Assembly (NCBI RefSeq): GCF_019166065.1
Contig: NZ_JAHTBN010000001.1
Coordinates: 682,001-746,000, forward strand
Reading direction: 5' to 3'
Source of the DNA: Candidimonas humi
GTDB taxonomy: Bacteria; Pseudomonadota; Gammaproteobacteria; Burkholderiales; Burkholderiaceae_B
DNA: 64,000 nucleotides
Shown: one piece after another, positions 10,605-18,479 of the stretch
Layout of the letters: every line of letters begins with the position of its first letter
How positions within the stretch are numbered: position 1 is the stretch's first letter
The notes under the pieces: model-generated
The model's input: the letters and a program-made list of their open reading frames with translations, nothing else
What the model was told of the DNA's origin: nothing
The model's database searches: none
Position numbers and translations under genes: made by a program

Positions 10605-12269
10605 TCACGCGTGCCAGCGTGTCTGCACCACGCGATAGCGGTTAGCCACGTAGGCGGAATCGGACAAGGCAGCATTGGCCGCCGGATTGGCGCCGGTGCC
10701 GTGGAAATCGCTGAAGGCCGCGGTCTGGTTGACGAACACCGGGCCGGTCAGGTTCAGCGACAGCGACACGCCTGCCCTTTCGGCCGCGCGGCGCATCGCC
10801 CGCGCGGTGTCGTCGTCGGTAGTGTAGGCCGACATCGACAGCGCGCCGTGGCGCTTTACCGAAGATTGTGCCAGTTCGATGGCCTGCGCGGTGGAATCGA
10901 CGGCTACCAGGAAAGCGATCGGGCCGAACCACTCGCGCTCGAGATTGGGGTCGCCGGCCTCGGCGCGCAGCAGCAGCGGCGTGCGCACTGCCGCCGCCTC
11001 GAACTGGGGATGCGCCAGGCTGCGGCTGTCGCACACGATGGGCAGGCCCAGGCCGCGGGCCTGATCGAGCCTGGCCAAGGTGGCCGCGTTCTGGATCGCA
11101 CCGGTGAGCTCGACCGCCCTGGCGGGATCGGCGGCCAGCTTGCCCAGGGCATCGGCCAGCCCTTGCGCCACTTCGTCCAGGCTCAGGCGGCCCTGGGCCG
11201 TCGGGATGCCGTCGCGCGGCACGTAGATGTTTTGCGGCGCGGTGCACATCTGCCCGGAATACAGGGTCAGGGAAAACGCCAGATTGCGCGCAACGCTCTT
11301 GAAGTCTTCGGCCGAATCGATGATCACCGGGTTGACCCCGGCCTTCTCGGCATAGACCTGGGCCTGGCGGGCATTGGATTCCAGCCACTGGCCGTGGGCG
11401 CTGCTGCCGGTGAAATCGATGAGCCGCACGGCCGGATCCAGCGCCAGCGCCTGCGCGGTGTCGTCGTCGGCCGCGTGCGCGGCCAGTTGCACCACGTCCG
11501 GATCCTGGCCGGCCTCGGCCAGCACCTCGCGGGCGATCTTCACGGTGATGGCCAGCGGCAGGATCGCCGCCGGATGCGGCTTGACGATCACGCTGTTGCC
11601 GGTGGCCAGGCTGGCGAACAGCCCGGGATAGCCGTTCCAGGTAGGGAATGTGGAGCAGCCGATCACCAGCGCCACGCCGCGCGGCACCACGGTGAACTGC
11701 TTGCGCATGCGTATGGGATCGTGCTTGCCCTGCGGCTTTTCCCAGTCCACCAGGCCGGGGATGCGCGACATTTCCTGCCAGGCATAGGCCACGGCCTCCA
11801 GGCCGCGGTCCTGCGCGTGCGGGCCGCCCGCCTGGAAGGCCATCATGAAGCCCTGGCCGGTGGTGTGCTGCACGGCATGGGCGATCTCGAAAGTGTGGCG
11901 GTTCAGGCGCTGCAGGATTTCGAGCGCCACGCCCACCCAGACGCGCGGGCCGGCCTCGCGCCAGGATTCCAGCGCGGCCTCGGCGCGAGCCACCAGCGTT
12001 TGCGGCGGCACGCGCGGATAGGTGATGCCCAGGGCCGGGCCGTAGGGCGACACCTCGCCGCCCACCTGGCCCTGCGCGCCCTGCTGGTCGAGGGCAAAAG
12101 GCTGGCCCTGCATGGCCTGGAAGGCGGCAAGCCCCTCCTGCGCGGCGTTCTCGCCATAGGCGCGGGGGCTGGGGGACTCGGAATAAGGGCTCCAGTAGCC
12201 GCGTTCGGCCGTGGCCGCCACCGCGCGCTCCAGGACTTCCTGGTGGGTATTAAAGAAATCGACGGGCAC
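10605..12269 (-). CDS. paaN: Phenylacetate degradation aldehyde dehydrogenase PaaN (lacks MaoC domain)
   Basis: This 554-residue aldehyde dehydrogenase-like protein belongs to the PaaN branch. IDFTGSSAHGQWL and TLYSGQMCTAPQNIYV mark the NAD-binding region and the catalytic cysteine. It should oxidise the semialdehyde formed after ring opening to 3-oxo-5,6-dehydrosuberyl-CoA. Unlike E. coli PaaZ (about 680 residues) it ends after the dehydrogenase domain. The ring-opening enoyl hydratase activity must therefore come from another protein. The start is a GTG with AGGAG eight bases upstream. It lies between paaE and paaG. Confidence 0.9.
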   Translation of the reverse strand: MPVDFFNTHQEVLERAVAATAERGYWSPYSESPSPRAYGENAAQEGLAAFQAMQGQPFALDQQGAQGQVGGEVSPYGPALGITYPRVPPQTLVARAEAALESWREAGPRVWVGVALEILQRLNRHTFEIAHAVQHTTGQGFMMAFQAGGPHAQDRGLEAVAYAWQEMSRIPGLVDWEKPQGKHDPIRMRKQFTVVPRGVALVIGCSTFPTWNGYPGLFASLATGNSVIVKPHPAAILPLAITVKIAREVLAEAGQDPDVVQLAAHAADDDTAQALALDPAVRLIDFTGSSAHGQWLESNARQAQVYAEKAGVNPVIIDSAEDFKSVARNLAFSLTLYSGQMCTAPQNIYVPRDGIPTAQGRLSLDEVAQGLADALGKLAADPARAVELTGAIQNAATLARLDQARGLGLPIVCDSRSLAHPQFEAAAVRTPLLLRAEAGDPNLEREWFGPIAFLVAVDSTAQAIELAQSSVKRHGALSMSAYTTDDDTARAMRRAAERAGVSLSLNLTGPVFVNQTAAFSDFHGTGANPAANAALSDSAYVANRYRVVQTRWHA

Positions 12270-12371
12270 TCTTGCTGCTCCTAGGGACGGCCGGGTCAGG
12301 GCCTGTTAATTACTGAAAGGGGCGCCGCATTATTGGGCAAATGTACGCCAGGCCGGCTGGATAATGGGTAC

Positions 12372-13454
12372 TCAGGTTTCCTGGTCGAAATCTATGACCA
12401 GGCGGTCGCTGACCGGAAAGCTCTGGCAGCTCAGCACGAAGCCGCGCGCCACCTCGTAGTCTTCGAGGGCAAAGTTGGCATCCATGTCGACCTCGCCTTC
12501 GACGACCTTGCAGCGGCAGGTCGAACAGACCCCGCCCTTGCAGGAATACGGCAGTTCCACGCCCTGCGCCAGGGCCGAATCCAGCACGCTGTCCTTGTCC
12601 TTTTCTATGGTCAGGGTCCGCGTGAAACCGTCCTGGATGACGGTGAGCTCGCATTCATGGCGCCCGGGCGCCTTGCGCGCCTCCTGGCCGGTGCGCAGCG
12701 CGCGCGGCCCCTTGGGCGAGCCGAACAGCTCGAACTTGATCTGCGACTTGTCCAGGCCCGCGTCCTGCAACGCCTGGTTGACCGACTCGATCATGTCCTG
12801 CGGGCCGCAGATGAAGGCCATGTCGATATCGTCGGGGCTCAGCCAGCTGGCCAGCAGGCGCTCGACCTTGGCGCCGTCCAGGCGGCCGTTGAAGAGCTCG
12901 ATGTCCTGGGTCTCGCGGCTCATGATGTACACCAGCGACAGCCTGTCCATATAGCGGTTCTTCAGGTCTTCGATCTCTTCGCGAAACAGCACCGCCGACG
13001 AGGCGCGGTTGCCGTAGAAGAGCGTAAAGCGGCTGCCCGGCTCGGTGTCCAGCGCGGTCTTGACCAGCGACAGGATGGGGGTGATGCCGCTGCCTACCGC
13101 AAAGGCCGCGTAGCCGCGGCTTTGCTGCAGCGAGAAGTCGACCGTGAAATGGCCGTCCGGGGGCATGACCTCCAGCGTCTGGCCGGCGGCCAGGTGTTCG
13201 TTGGCCCAACTGGAAAACGCGCCGTCGTTCAGGCGCTTGATGGCCACCCGCAGCTCGCGGTCGTGCGGCGCGGCGCAGATGGAATATGAGCGGCGCAGCT
13301 CTTCGCCGTCGACCTGGGTGCGCAGCGTCAGGTACTGGCCGGGGCGGAACGCGAAAGTGCCGTGCAGATCGTCGGGCACGTCGAAGGTCACCACCACCGC
13401 GTCGCGGGTGTTTCTGGCGACCGCGGCCACCTTGAGGGGATAGAACTGGACCAT
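12372..13454 (-). CDS. paaE: Phenylacetyl-CoA epoxidase reductase PaaE
   Basis: PaaE passes electrons from NADPH to the PaaABC(D) epoxidase. The N-terminal half (1-240) is a ferredoxin-NADP reductase module with RSYSICAAP for flavin and FAVGSGITPILSLV for the nucleotide. The C-terminal 90 residues are a plant-type 2Fe-2S ferredoxin with the ligand cluster CKGGVCSTC and a last cysteine near residue 347. The order flavin-NAD-ferredoxin and the length of 360 fit the family. The gene is separated from paaD by an unusual 209-base spacer. Confidence 0.95.
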   Translation of the reverse strand: MVQFYPLKVAAVARNTRDAVVVTFDVPDDLHGTFAFRPGQYLTLRTQVDGEELRRSYSICAAPHDRELRVAIKRLNDGAFSSWANEHLAAGQTLEVMPPDGHFTVDFSLQQSRGYAAFAVGSGITPILSLVKTALDTEPGSRFTLFYGNRASSAVLFREEIEDLKNRYMDRLSLVYIMSRETQDIELFNGRLDGAKVERLLASWLSPDDIDMAFICGPQDMIESVNQALQDAGLDKSQIKFELFGSPKGPRALRTGQEARKAPGRHECELTVIQDGFTRTLTIEKDKDSVLDSALAQGVELPYSCKGGVCSTCRCKVVEGEVDMDANFALEDYEVARGFVLSCQSFPVSDRLVIDFDQET

Positions 13455-13628
13455 GGATCGTATCGTCTTCGTCTATATATATGTCTGTCTATGTGCGTCT
13501 ATATGAACTTGCACGCATCCGCCCGGGCCCGCCGGCCTGCCGGCCGCGCTGCCTGCACTTGCCGGCGCCGCGAGCCACGGCCGCTACGAGCCTGCTGCGG
13601 AGCGTACGACAGCAGCCGCGCCTGCGCG

Positions 13629-13679
13629 CCGAATGCGCCTTGAAACCTGATGCACCTTTAAACCTAATGCGCCTTGAAA
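13629..13679. repeat. Three tandem 17-bp units at the paaD 3' end
   Basis: Units at 13629-13645, 13646-13662 and 13663-13679 follow CCKRATGCRCCTTKAAA on the plus strand. The third unit includes the last codons and stop of paaD. The other two extend into the paaD-paaE spacer, as if the gene end had been triplicated and then diverged. Confidence 0.7.
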
Positions 13680-14182
13680 TAATCGAAGGGCTCGCCGCAG
13701 GCCGCGCAGCGATACAGCGCCTTGCACGCGGTGGAGCCGAACTGGCTGATCAGGCGCGTGCGCGGCGAACCGCAATGCGGGCATGCGGGCGCGGGCGCGC
13801 CGGCGCGGCGCGACAGGCCCGAAATATCGATGGCCTTCTCGCCCGGAGGCGCGATGCCGTAGCCCTTGAGCGCAGCCTTGCCGGCCGGCGTCATCCAGTC
13901 GGTGGTCCAGGCCGGGGCCAGCCGGGTCTCGATGCGTACATCGTCTACGCCGTGCTGTGCCAGTTCGGCGCGTATGCCGGCGGAGATTTCCTGCATGGCC
14001 GGACAGCCCGAATACGTGGGCGTGATCGTGACCACGCAGCTTGCGCCGTCCCAGCGCAGGTCGCGCACGATACCGAGGTCGAGCACCGACAGCACCGGGA
14101 TTTCCGGGTCGGGCACGCCGGCCAGCCAGTCGCGCAGCTGCTGCGTGGACGGCCGATCGAGAGTGCGGGCTTGGGTGTTCAC
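13664..14182 (-). CDS. paaD: Phenylacetyl-CoA epoxidase assembly protein PaaD
   Basis: This MIP18/SufT-type protein is needed for a functional epoxidase, probably in Fe-S delivery. Residues 20-100 are the DUF59 domain with VPDPEIPVLSVLDLGIV and TPTYSGCPAM. The C-terminal part carries a four-cysteine zinc-ribbon-like pattern (CPHC then CAAC) near residues 134-162. The GTG at 14182 overlaps the paaC stop (GTGA) and gives 172 residues, so it is the preferred start. The end of the gene lies in a 17-bp triplicate repeat. Confidence 0.93.
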   Translation of the reverse strand: MNTQARTLDRPSTQQLRDWLAGVPDPEIPVLSVLDLGIVRDLRWDGASCVVTITPTYSGCPAMQEISAGIRAELAQHGVDDVRIETRLAPAWTTDWMTPAGKAALKGYGIAPPGEKAIDISGLSRRAGAPAPACPHCGSPRTRLISQFGSTACKALYRCAACGEPFDYFKAH

Positions 14183-14943
14183 CACGAGGCTCCGGGATAA
14201 GTGCGCTGCAGGTGCTGCATTTCGGCCAGTATGTAGCCCAGCGCCTCGGTATGCCGGCCGGACGGGCCGCCCTGGTAGGCCGGATGGCGGGCGTCGGCGG
14301 CGTCGGGCAGGCGCAGCGTGGCTTCTTGCAATACGGCGGCGACATGCTCGTGCCAAGCAGGCCAAAGCGCCTCGTGCGACACCGCTATGCCGCGCCCGGC
14401 CAGGTCGGCCACCACATCGTCGTCGACGAACAGCTCGCCCACATAGAACCAGATCTCGTCCAGCGCGGCCTGCATCCGGCCGTGGCTGAGCTCGGTGCCG
14501 TCGCCCAGGCGCACCACCAGGTCGGCCGAACGGCGCGCGTGATAAGTGACTTCTTTCAGTGACTTGGCGGCAATCGCCGCGACGCGCTCGTCGGCCGAAC
14601 CCGACAAGCCCTGCAGCAGGAAATAATGCCAGACGTCGAACAGGAATTGCCGCGCGATGGTGTCGCCGTAGTGGCCGTTGGGGCGCTCGGCCAGCAAATA
14701 GTTGCGGTAGTCGGGCGCATCGCGCAGGTAGGCCAGCCGGTCTTCGTCGCGGCCCGCGCCCTCGACTTCCCCGGCCAGCGTCAGCCAAAGCCTGGCCTGG
14801 CCCAGCAGGTCGAGCGACAGGTTCGTCAACGCCAGGTCTTCTTCCAGCGCCGGGCCGTGGCCGCACCATTGCGCCAGGCGCTGCGACAGGATCAGCGTGG
14901 TGTCGCCCATGCGCAGAGCGTATTGGAACAGGGATCGGTCCAT
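14179..14943 (-). CDS. paaC: Phenylacetyl-CoA epoxidase structural subunit PaaC
   Basis: PaaC is the non-catalytic ferritin-like partner of PaaA in the multicomponent epoxidase. The 254 residues include LTNLSLDLLGQARLWL and KSLKEVTYHARRSADLVVRLGDGT, which are characteristic of the subunit. The gene lies 11 bases after paaB and overlaps paaD by four bases, so the B-C-D block is tightly coupled. Confidence 0.95.
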   Translation of the reverse strand: MDRSLFQYALRMGDTTLILSQRLAQWCGHGPALEEDLALTNLSLDLLGQARLWLTLAGEVEGAGRDEDRLAYLRDAPDYRNYLLAERPNGHYGDTIARQFLFDVWHYFLLQGLSGSADERVAAIAAKSLKEVTYHARRSADLVVRLGDGTELSHGRMQAALDEIWFYVGELFVDDDVVADLAGRGIAVSHEALWPAWHEHVAAVLQEATLRLPDAADARHPAYQGGPSGRHTEALGYILAEMQHLQRTYPGASW

Positions 14944-14954
14944 GGCTGGCCTCT

Positions 14955-15242
14955 CTACATGTGCTTGACTTCTTCCGGCATGGGGAAGAAGGTGGGATGG
15001 CGATAGACCTTGTTATTGGCGGGCTCGAACAAGGGTTCCTTGTCGGAGGGGCTGCTGGCCACGATATCGGCGGCGCGCACCACCCAGATGCTCAGGCCCT
15101 CGTTGCGCCGCGTATACACATCGCGCGCGTTGTTGATCGCCATTTCGGCGTCGGAAGCCCGCAGGCTGCCCACGTGCTTGTGGGCCAGGCCGTGCTGGCT
15201 GCGGATGAAGACCTCCCAGAGGGGCCATGCGTCCTGTTTCAT
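14955..15242 (-). CDS. paaB: Phenylacetyl-CoA epoxidase subunit PaaB
   Basis: This small subunit of 95 residues bridges the PaaAC heterotetramers. WPLWEVFIRSQHGLAHKHVGSL at the start and the tail VYRHPTFFPMPEEVKHM are hallmark segments. It is separated from paaA by 193 bases, much longer than the gaps to paaC and paaD. Confidence 0.95.
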   Translation of the reverse strand: MKQDAWPLWEVFIRSQHGLAHKHVGSLRASDAEMAINNARDVYTRRNEGLSIWVVRAADIVASSPSDKEPLFEPANNKVYRHPTFFPMPEEVKHM

Positions 15243-15387
15243 TTCTTGCTCCCGGGCGCGGCGCCTGCGGCGGACGCGCCGTTCATATATCGATGGCTAT
15301 CAGTATCAGTTACCAGTTATCAGCTATCGGCGACCTGCATCGGGAACCCGTTGCGGTACATCGGCGCCGCCTTTCGGGTATCCCGGG

Positions 15388-15433
15388 CTTTGCGTACGCG
15401 CCGAACCCCGGCATCCGTATCCGGCACGCAAAG
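15388..15433 (-). other. Hairpin in the paaA-paaB spacer
   Basis: CTTTGCGT (15388-15395) pairs perfectly with ACGCAAAG (15426-15433). The stem begins two bases after the paaA stop codon on the mRNA. No T-run follows, so a processing or stability element is as likely as partial termination. The rest of the 193-base spacer is simple-sequence-like near 15299-15332 (repeated TATCAG/TTATCAG words) and codes for nothing visible. Confidence 0.45.
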
Positions 15434-15435
15434 GC

Positions 15436-16428
15436 TCAGGCCGCGGCGGGCAATTGCTCTTTCTTGGCGGCATAAGCCGACAGCGCCTCGCGCACCCAGG
15501 CCCCCTCTTCGTGGGCGGCCACCCGGGCCGCCAGCCGATCGCGGTTGCAGGGGCCATGGCCCTTGATCACCGCATGGAATTCCGCCCAGTCGATCTCGCC
15601 GAAATCGTAGTGGCCGCGCTCTTCGTTCCACTTGAGATCGGCATCGGGGACCGTCAGGCCCAGATACTCGGCCTGCGGTACGCTCTGGTCGACCATCTTC
15701 TGGCGCAGTTCGTCGTTGGAGAACAACTTGATGCGCCACTGCATGGACTGCGTGCTATTGGTCGATTCGGCATCGGACGGGCCGAACATCATCAGCGCCG
15801 GCCACCACCAGCGGTTCAGCGCATCCTGGCACATGGCCTTCTGCTCGGGCGTGCCGTGCAGGCACATCTGGATCAGCAGGTCGTAGCCCTGGCGCTGGTG
15901 GAAGGATTCTTCCTTGCACACGCGCACCATGGCGCGCGCATAAGGCCCATAGGAACAGCGGCACAGCGGGATCTGGTTGATGATGGCCGAACCGTCGACC
16001 AGCCAACCTATCATGCCAATATCGGCCCAGGTGAGCGTCGGGTAATTGAAGATGCTGGAATACTTGGCACGGCCGGCGTGCAGGTCGTCGACCAGATCGT
16101 CGCGCGACACGCCCAGGGTCTCGGCGGCGCTGTACAAGTACAGCCCGTGCCCGGCCTCGTCCTGCACCTTGGCCAGCAGGATCGCCTTGCGCTTGAGCGT
16201 AGGCGCGCGAGTGATCCAGTTGCCCTCGGGCAGCATGCCGACGATCTCGGAATGGGCATGCTGCGAAATCTGCCGCACCAGCGTCTTGCGATAGGCCTCG
16301 GGCATCCAGTCCTTGGGCTCGATGCGTATGCCCGCGTCGATGCGTTCCTGGAACTCGCGTTCCGGGCCACTGAGTTCGTCGGTGCTGCGCACCCGCTTGA
16401 CGCCGGTTTCGACTAGCTGCGCATACAT
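15436..16428 (-). CDS. paaA: Phenylacetyl-CoA epoxidase catalytic subunit PaaA
   Basis: PaaA is the di-iron oxygenase subunit that epoxidises the ring of phenylacetyl-CoA with O2. Iron-ligand motifs are visible at DEAGHG (about residues 90-95) and [16 protein letters not shown] in the middle of the protein. The ATG at 16428 (MYAQLVETG) is preceded by CAGGAGG, giving 330 residues as expected. It is the first gene of the leftward paa operon. Upstream lie a sigma70-like promoter overlapped by an FNR-type box and then a repeat cluster up to paaX. Confidence 0.96.
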   Translation of the reverse strand: MYAQLVETGVKRVRSTDELSGPEREFQERIDAGIRIEPKDWMPEAYRKTLVRQISQHAHSEIVGMLPEGNWITRAPTLKRKAILLAKVQDEAGHGLYLYSAAETLGVSRDDLVDDLHAGRAKYSSIFNYPTLTWADIGMIGWLVDGSAIINQIPLCRCSYGPYARAMVRVCKEESFHQRQGYDLLIQMCLHGTPEQKAMCQDALNRWWWPALMMFGPSDAESTNSTQSMQWRIKLFSNDELRQKMVDQSVPQAEYLGLTVPDADLKWNEERGHYDFGEIDWAEFHAVIKGHGPCNRDRLAARVAAHEEGAWVREALSAYAAKKEQLPAAA

Positions 16429-16534
16429 GGCGGCCTCCTGTCTGGGTCTGGGTTGGTACTGCCGGAGCCTGGCGCGGCATCGACATATCGGCCCGCGCCG
16501 GCGCATGAATAAATTCGTGTCGCCTATGCCGAGT

Positions 16535-16567
16535 ATTATTTATTACAGAAAAATTGATGTCAATCAA
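16535..16567 (-). promoter_or_regulatory. paaA promoter with a perfect FNR-type box
   Basis: On the minus strand TTGACA (16563-16558) and AATAAT (16540-16535) are separated by 17 bases, a strong sigma70-like promoter about 107 bases upstream of the paaA start codon. The -35 lies inside a perfect FNR consensus site TTGAT-GTCA-ATCAA at 16554-16567. The box centre falls near -33 relative to the predicted start, which favours repression by occlusion over class II activation. The binding protein is inferred, not shown. Confidence 0.72.
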
Positions 16568-16751
16568 ATTTTAGTATCAAATAGGGGTAATGCGGGTTAA
16601 TCCCGAGGCCGCAAGCGCAAGCCGACACACCAAGCCGCCGTGCCATGCGCCCATCTGCAAAACCAGCAGAGACAACGGGTTGCTTCCTGGAGCCAGCCAG
16701 CACCTGAAGAATCCAGCCCCGCGACGAACCAGACCCCACAACCCCCGCCCG

Positions 16752-16848
16752 CCTACAAAATCAGCGGAGAGAACGGGGTGCCTCCTGAAGGCGAGTGGGT
16801 CATCGAGCCGGAAGGAGGTACCCCGTTCTAGGCCGCGGCCTAAAGAAC
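16752..16848 (+). repeat. Structured repeat, copy A
   Basis: About 97 bases from CCTACAAAA to CCTAAAGAAC. Stem arms are at 16770-16785 and 16814-16829, 16 bp with one G.T pair, followed by the palindrome AGGCCGCGGCCT. This is the most diverged copy in the loop, which reads GAAGGCG where the others have GGAGGTG. It lies in the paaA-paaX gap. Confidence 0.85.
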
Positions 16849-16938
16849 GCAGCCGCCGAAGCACAAACAACAAATCCATTCCAGCCCGCATCTGAAGACC
16901 CCCCCCCCCGACGAACCAGAACCCACACCCCCCGCCCG

Positions 16939-17034
16939 CCTACAAAACCAGCGGAGAGAACGGGGTACCTCCTGGAGGTGAGTGGGTCATCGAACCGGAA
17001 GGAGGTACCCCGTTCTAGGCCGCGGATCAAGAAC
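16939..17034 (+). repeat. Structured repeat, copy B
   Basis: Same element as copy A, 91 bases after its end. Arms at 16957-16972 and 17001-17016 form a perfect 16-bp stem with a 28-base loop. The end runs into the 52-bp tandem array. Confidence 0.87.
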
Positions 17035-17215
17035 GCAGCCGTCGACGCACCAACGACAAGCCCGTTCCAGGCCGCGAATCAAAAACGCAGCCGCCGACGC
17101 ACAAACAACAAACCCACTCCAGGCCGCGGCCTAAAGAACCCCAATCCCCGACGCACAAACGGCAAACCCTTCCAGGCCGCAAATCAAGAACCCTGCCCCC
17201 GACGCGCCAAATTGA
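17017..17215 (+). repeat. 52-53-bp tandem array, four units
   Basis: Units begin at AGGCC at 17017, 17069, 17121 and 17174. Each reads roughly AGGCCGCGnnnCAAGAAC, then a C-rich stretch, CGACGCAC, then an A/C-rich stretch ending in CCC. Single related units also follow copies A, C, D and E of the structured repeat. No open reading frame is conserved through the array. Confidence 0.75.
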
Positions 17216-17234
17216 ATATTGCCTGAATATTGCC
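17213..17234. repeat. 11-bp tandem duplication near the paaX promoter
   Basis: TGAATATTGCC occurs twice back to back (17213-17223 and 17224-17234), 39 bases upstream of a TATAAG -10-like box at 17273-17278. Its position would suit a regulator binding site for paaX, but no known operator consensus is matched. Confidence 0.5.
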
Positions 17235-17326
17235 CCCCCCCAACCCGCGCTACAGCCATACCGAGGGTCTGGTATAAGATGAGCCCCGAACCCGCATATC
17301 AACCCGATCAGGAGCCCCCACCCGCC

Positions 17327-18286
17327 ATGCCCGAAGCCTCGAGCACGCTGCCCAGCCTGCTCCACGCCCTGCTGGAACGCGACCCGCCGCGCGCCAAATC
17401 CCTGAGCGTAACCCTGCTGGGCGACGCCATAGGACCGCACGGCGGCAGCATCTGGCTGAGCGACCTCATCGAACTGGTGACACCGCTGGGCATCAACGAA
17501 CGCCTGCTGCGCACCAGCGTTTTCCGCCTGGTGGCCCAGGATTGGCTGCAGTCCGAGCGCCACGGCCGGCGCAGCCTCTACCGCCTCAGCGCATCCGGCC
17601 TGGCGCTGACGCAAGGCGCCTCCGAGCGCATCTACAGCGGCCCGCGCGAAGACTGGGACGGACACTGGACACTGGTAGTGCTGCCGCGCTTCGGCAACAG
17701 CAGCCTGGACGGCCGCGGCCAATTGCGGCGCGAACTCATCTGGGCCGGCTTCGCCGCCATCGCGCCCGGCGTATTCGCGCTGCCGCGCAACCACGCGGCG
17801 CGCGCGCGCAAAGTGCTGGACAAACTGGGCGTGCAAGACAAAGCCCTGATCCTGGACGCCAGCGACCTGGGCGCAGACCAGGAATCCAGCCTGGCCGGCC
17901 TGGTGCCGCAATGCTGGGACCTGGACGAAGTGGCCCAGCACTACCGGAACTTCTCGGCCACCTTCGCGCCGCTGCTGCGCGCGGCGGGCCGCGACGCCCC
18001 GCCCGACCTGGCCTTTGCGCTGCGGGCGCTGACCCTGCACGAGTGGCGCCGCATCGTGCTGCATGACCCGCAACTGCCCGCGCAGATGCTGCCGGCCGAC
18101 TGGCCGGGGCTGGCCGCGCGCGAACTGTGCGGCGAACTCTATTGGACCGTGTTCGATCGGGCCGAAGAACACCTGATAGCCGTCATCAGCCGCGACCCCA
18201 GCCACTACCGCGAACTGGACCCGCGCGTCTACCAGCGCTTCGCCGGCCACAGCCCGGCCGCCGTGCGCGGCCTGGCCTCGGCCTGA
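17327..18286 (+). CDS. paaX: Phenylacetate pathway transcriptional repressor PaaX
   Basis: PaaX represses paa genes and is released by phenylacetyl-CoA in the characterised systems. The N-terminal winged-helix region (about residues 20-85: SLSVTLLGDAIGPHGGSIWLSDLIELV, then RTSVFRLVAQDWL) is followed by the PaaX C-terminal domain. The ATG at 17327 gives 319 residues, close to the E. coli protein, with AGGAG 12 bases upstream. An ATG at 17279 overlaps a TATAAGAT -10-like box, so it is unlikely. The gene is divergent from paaA across about 900 bases of repeats. The downstream 193 bases to orn hold no visible feature. Confidence 0.93.
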   Translation: MPEASSTLPSLLHALLERDPPRAKSLSVTLLGDAIGPHGGSIWLSDLIELVTPLGINERLLRTSVFRLVAQDWLQSERHGRRSLYRLSASGLALTQGASERIYSGPREDWDGHWTLVVLPRFGNSSLDGRGQLRRELIWAGFAAIAPGVFALPRNHAARARKVLDKLGVQDKALILDASDLGADQESSLAGLVPQCWDLDEVAQHYRNFSATFAPLLRAAGRDAPPDLAFALRALTLHEWRRIVLHDPQLPAQMLPADWPGLAARELCGELYWTVFDRAEEHLIAVISRDPSHYRELDPRVYQRFAGHSPAAVRGLASA

Positions 18287-18479
18287 GGCTCACGCGGATA
18301 CGCGGCCGCGCAGCCCGAACGCCAGCCGCGCCGGGGGGAACAGGACACGCGGCCGACGCCGCACGATTCGCATCGCAAGGCTCAGCAACACGCCAGCCGC
18401 CAGCCTTCTGGCAGCCCCCTTCTTTCATGCACGCAGCTTTTCTTTTACGCACCCGGCTTTTTTCGAGCGCGCATCCGCA

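Noticed and set aside
16640-17226. Open frames across the structured repeat copies, with a recurrent GEWVIEPEGGTPF-like peptide ending in TAG
   Set aside because: The copies are open in more than one frame, the frame differs between copies, none has a ribosome-binding site, and substitutions preserve the stem, not the peptide.
17279-17326. Upstream ATG start for paaX
   Set aside because: The ATG overlaps a TATAAG -10-like box, and the added residues are proline-rich and outside the PaaX domain.
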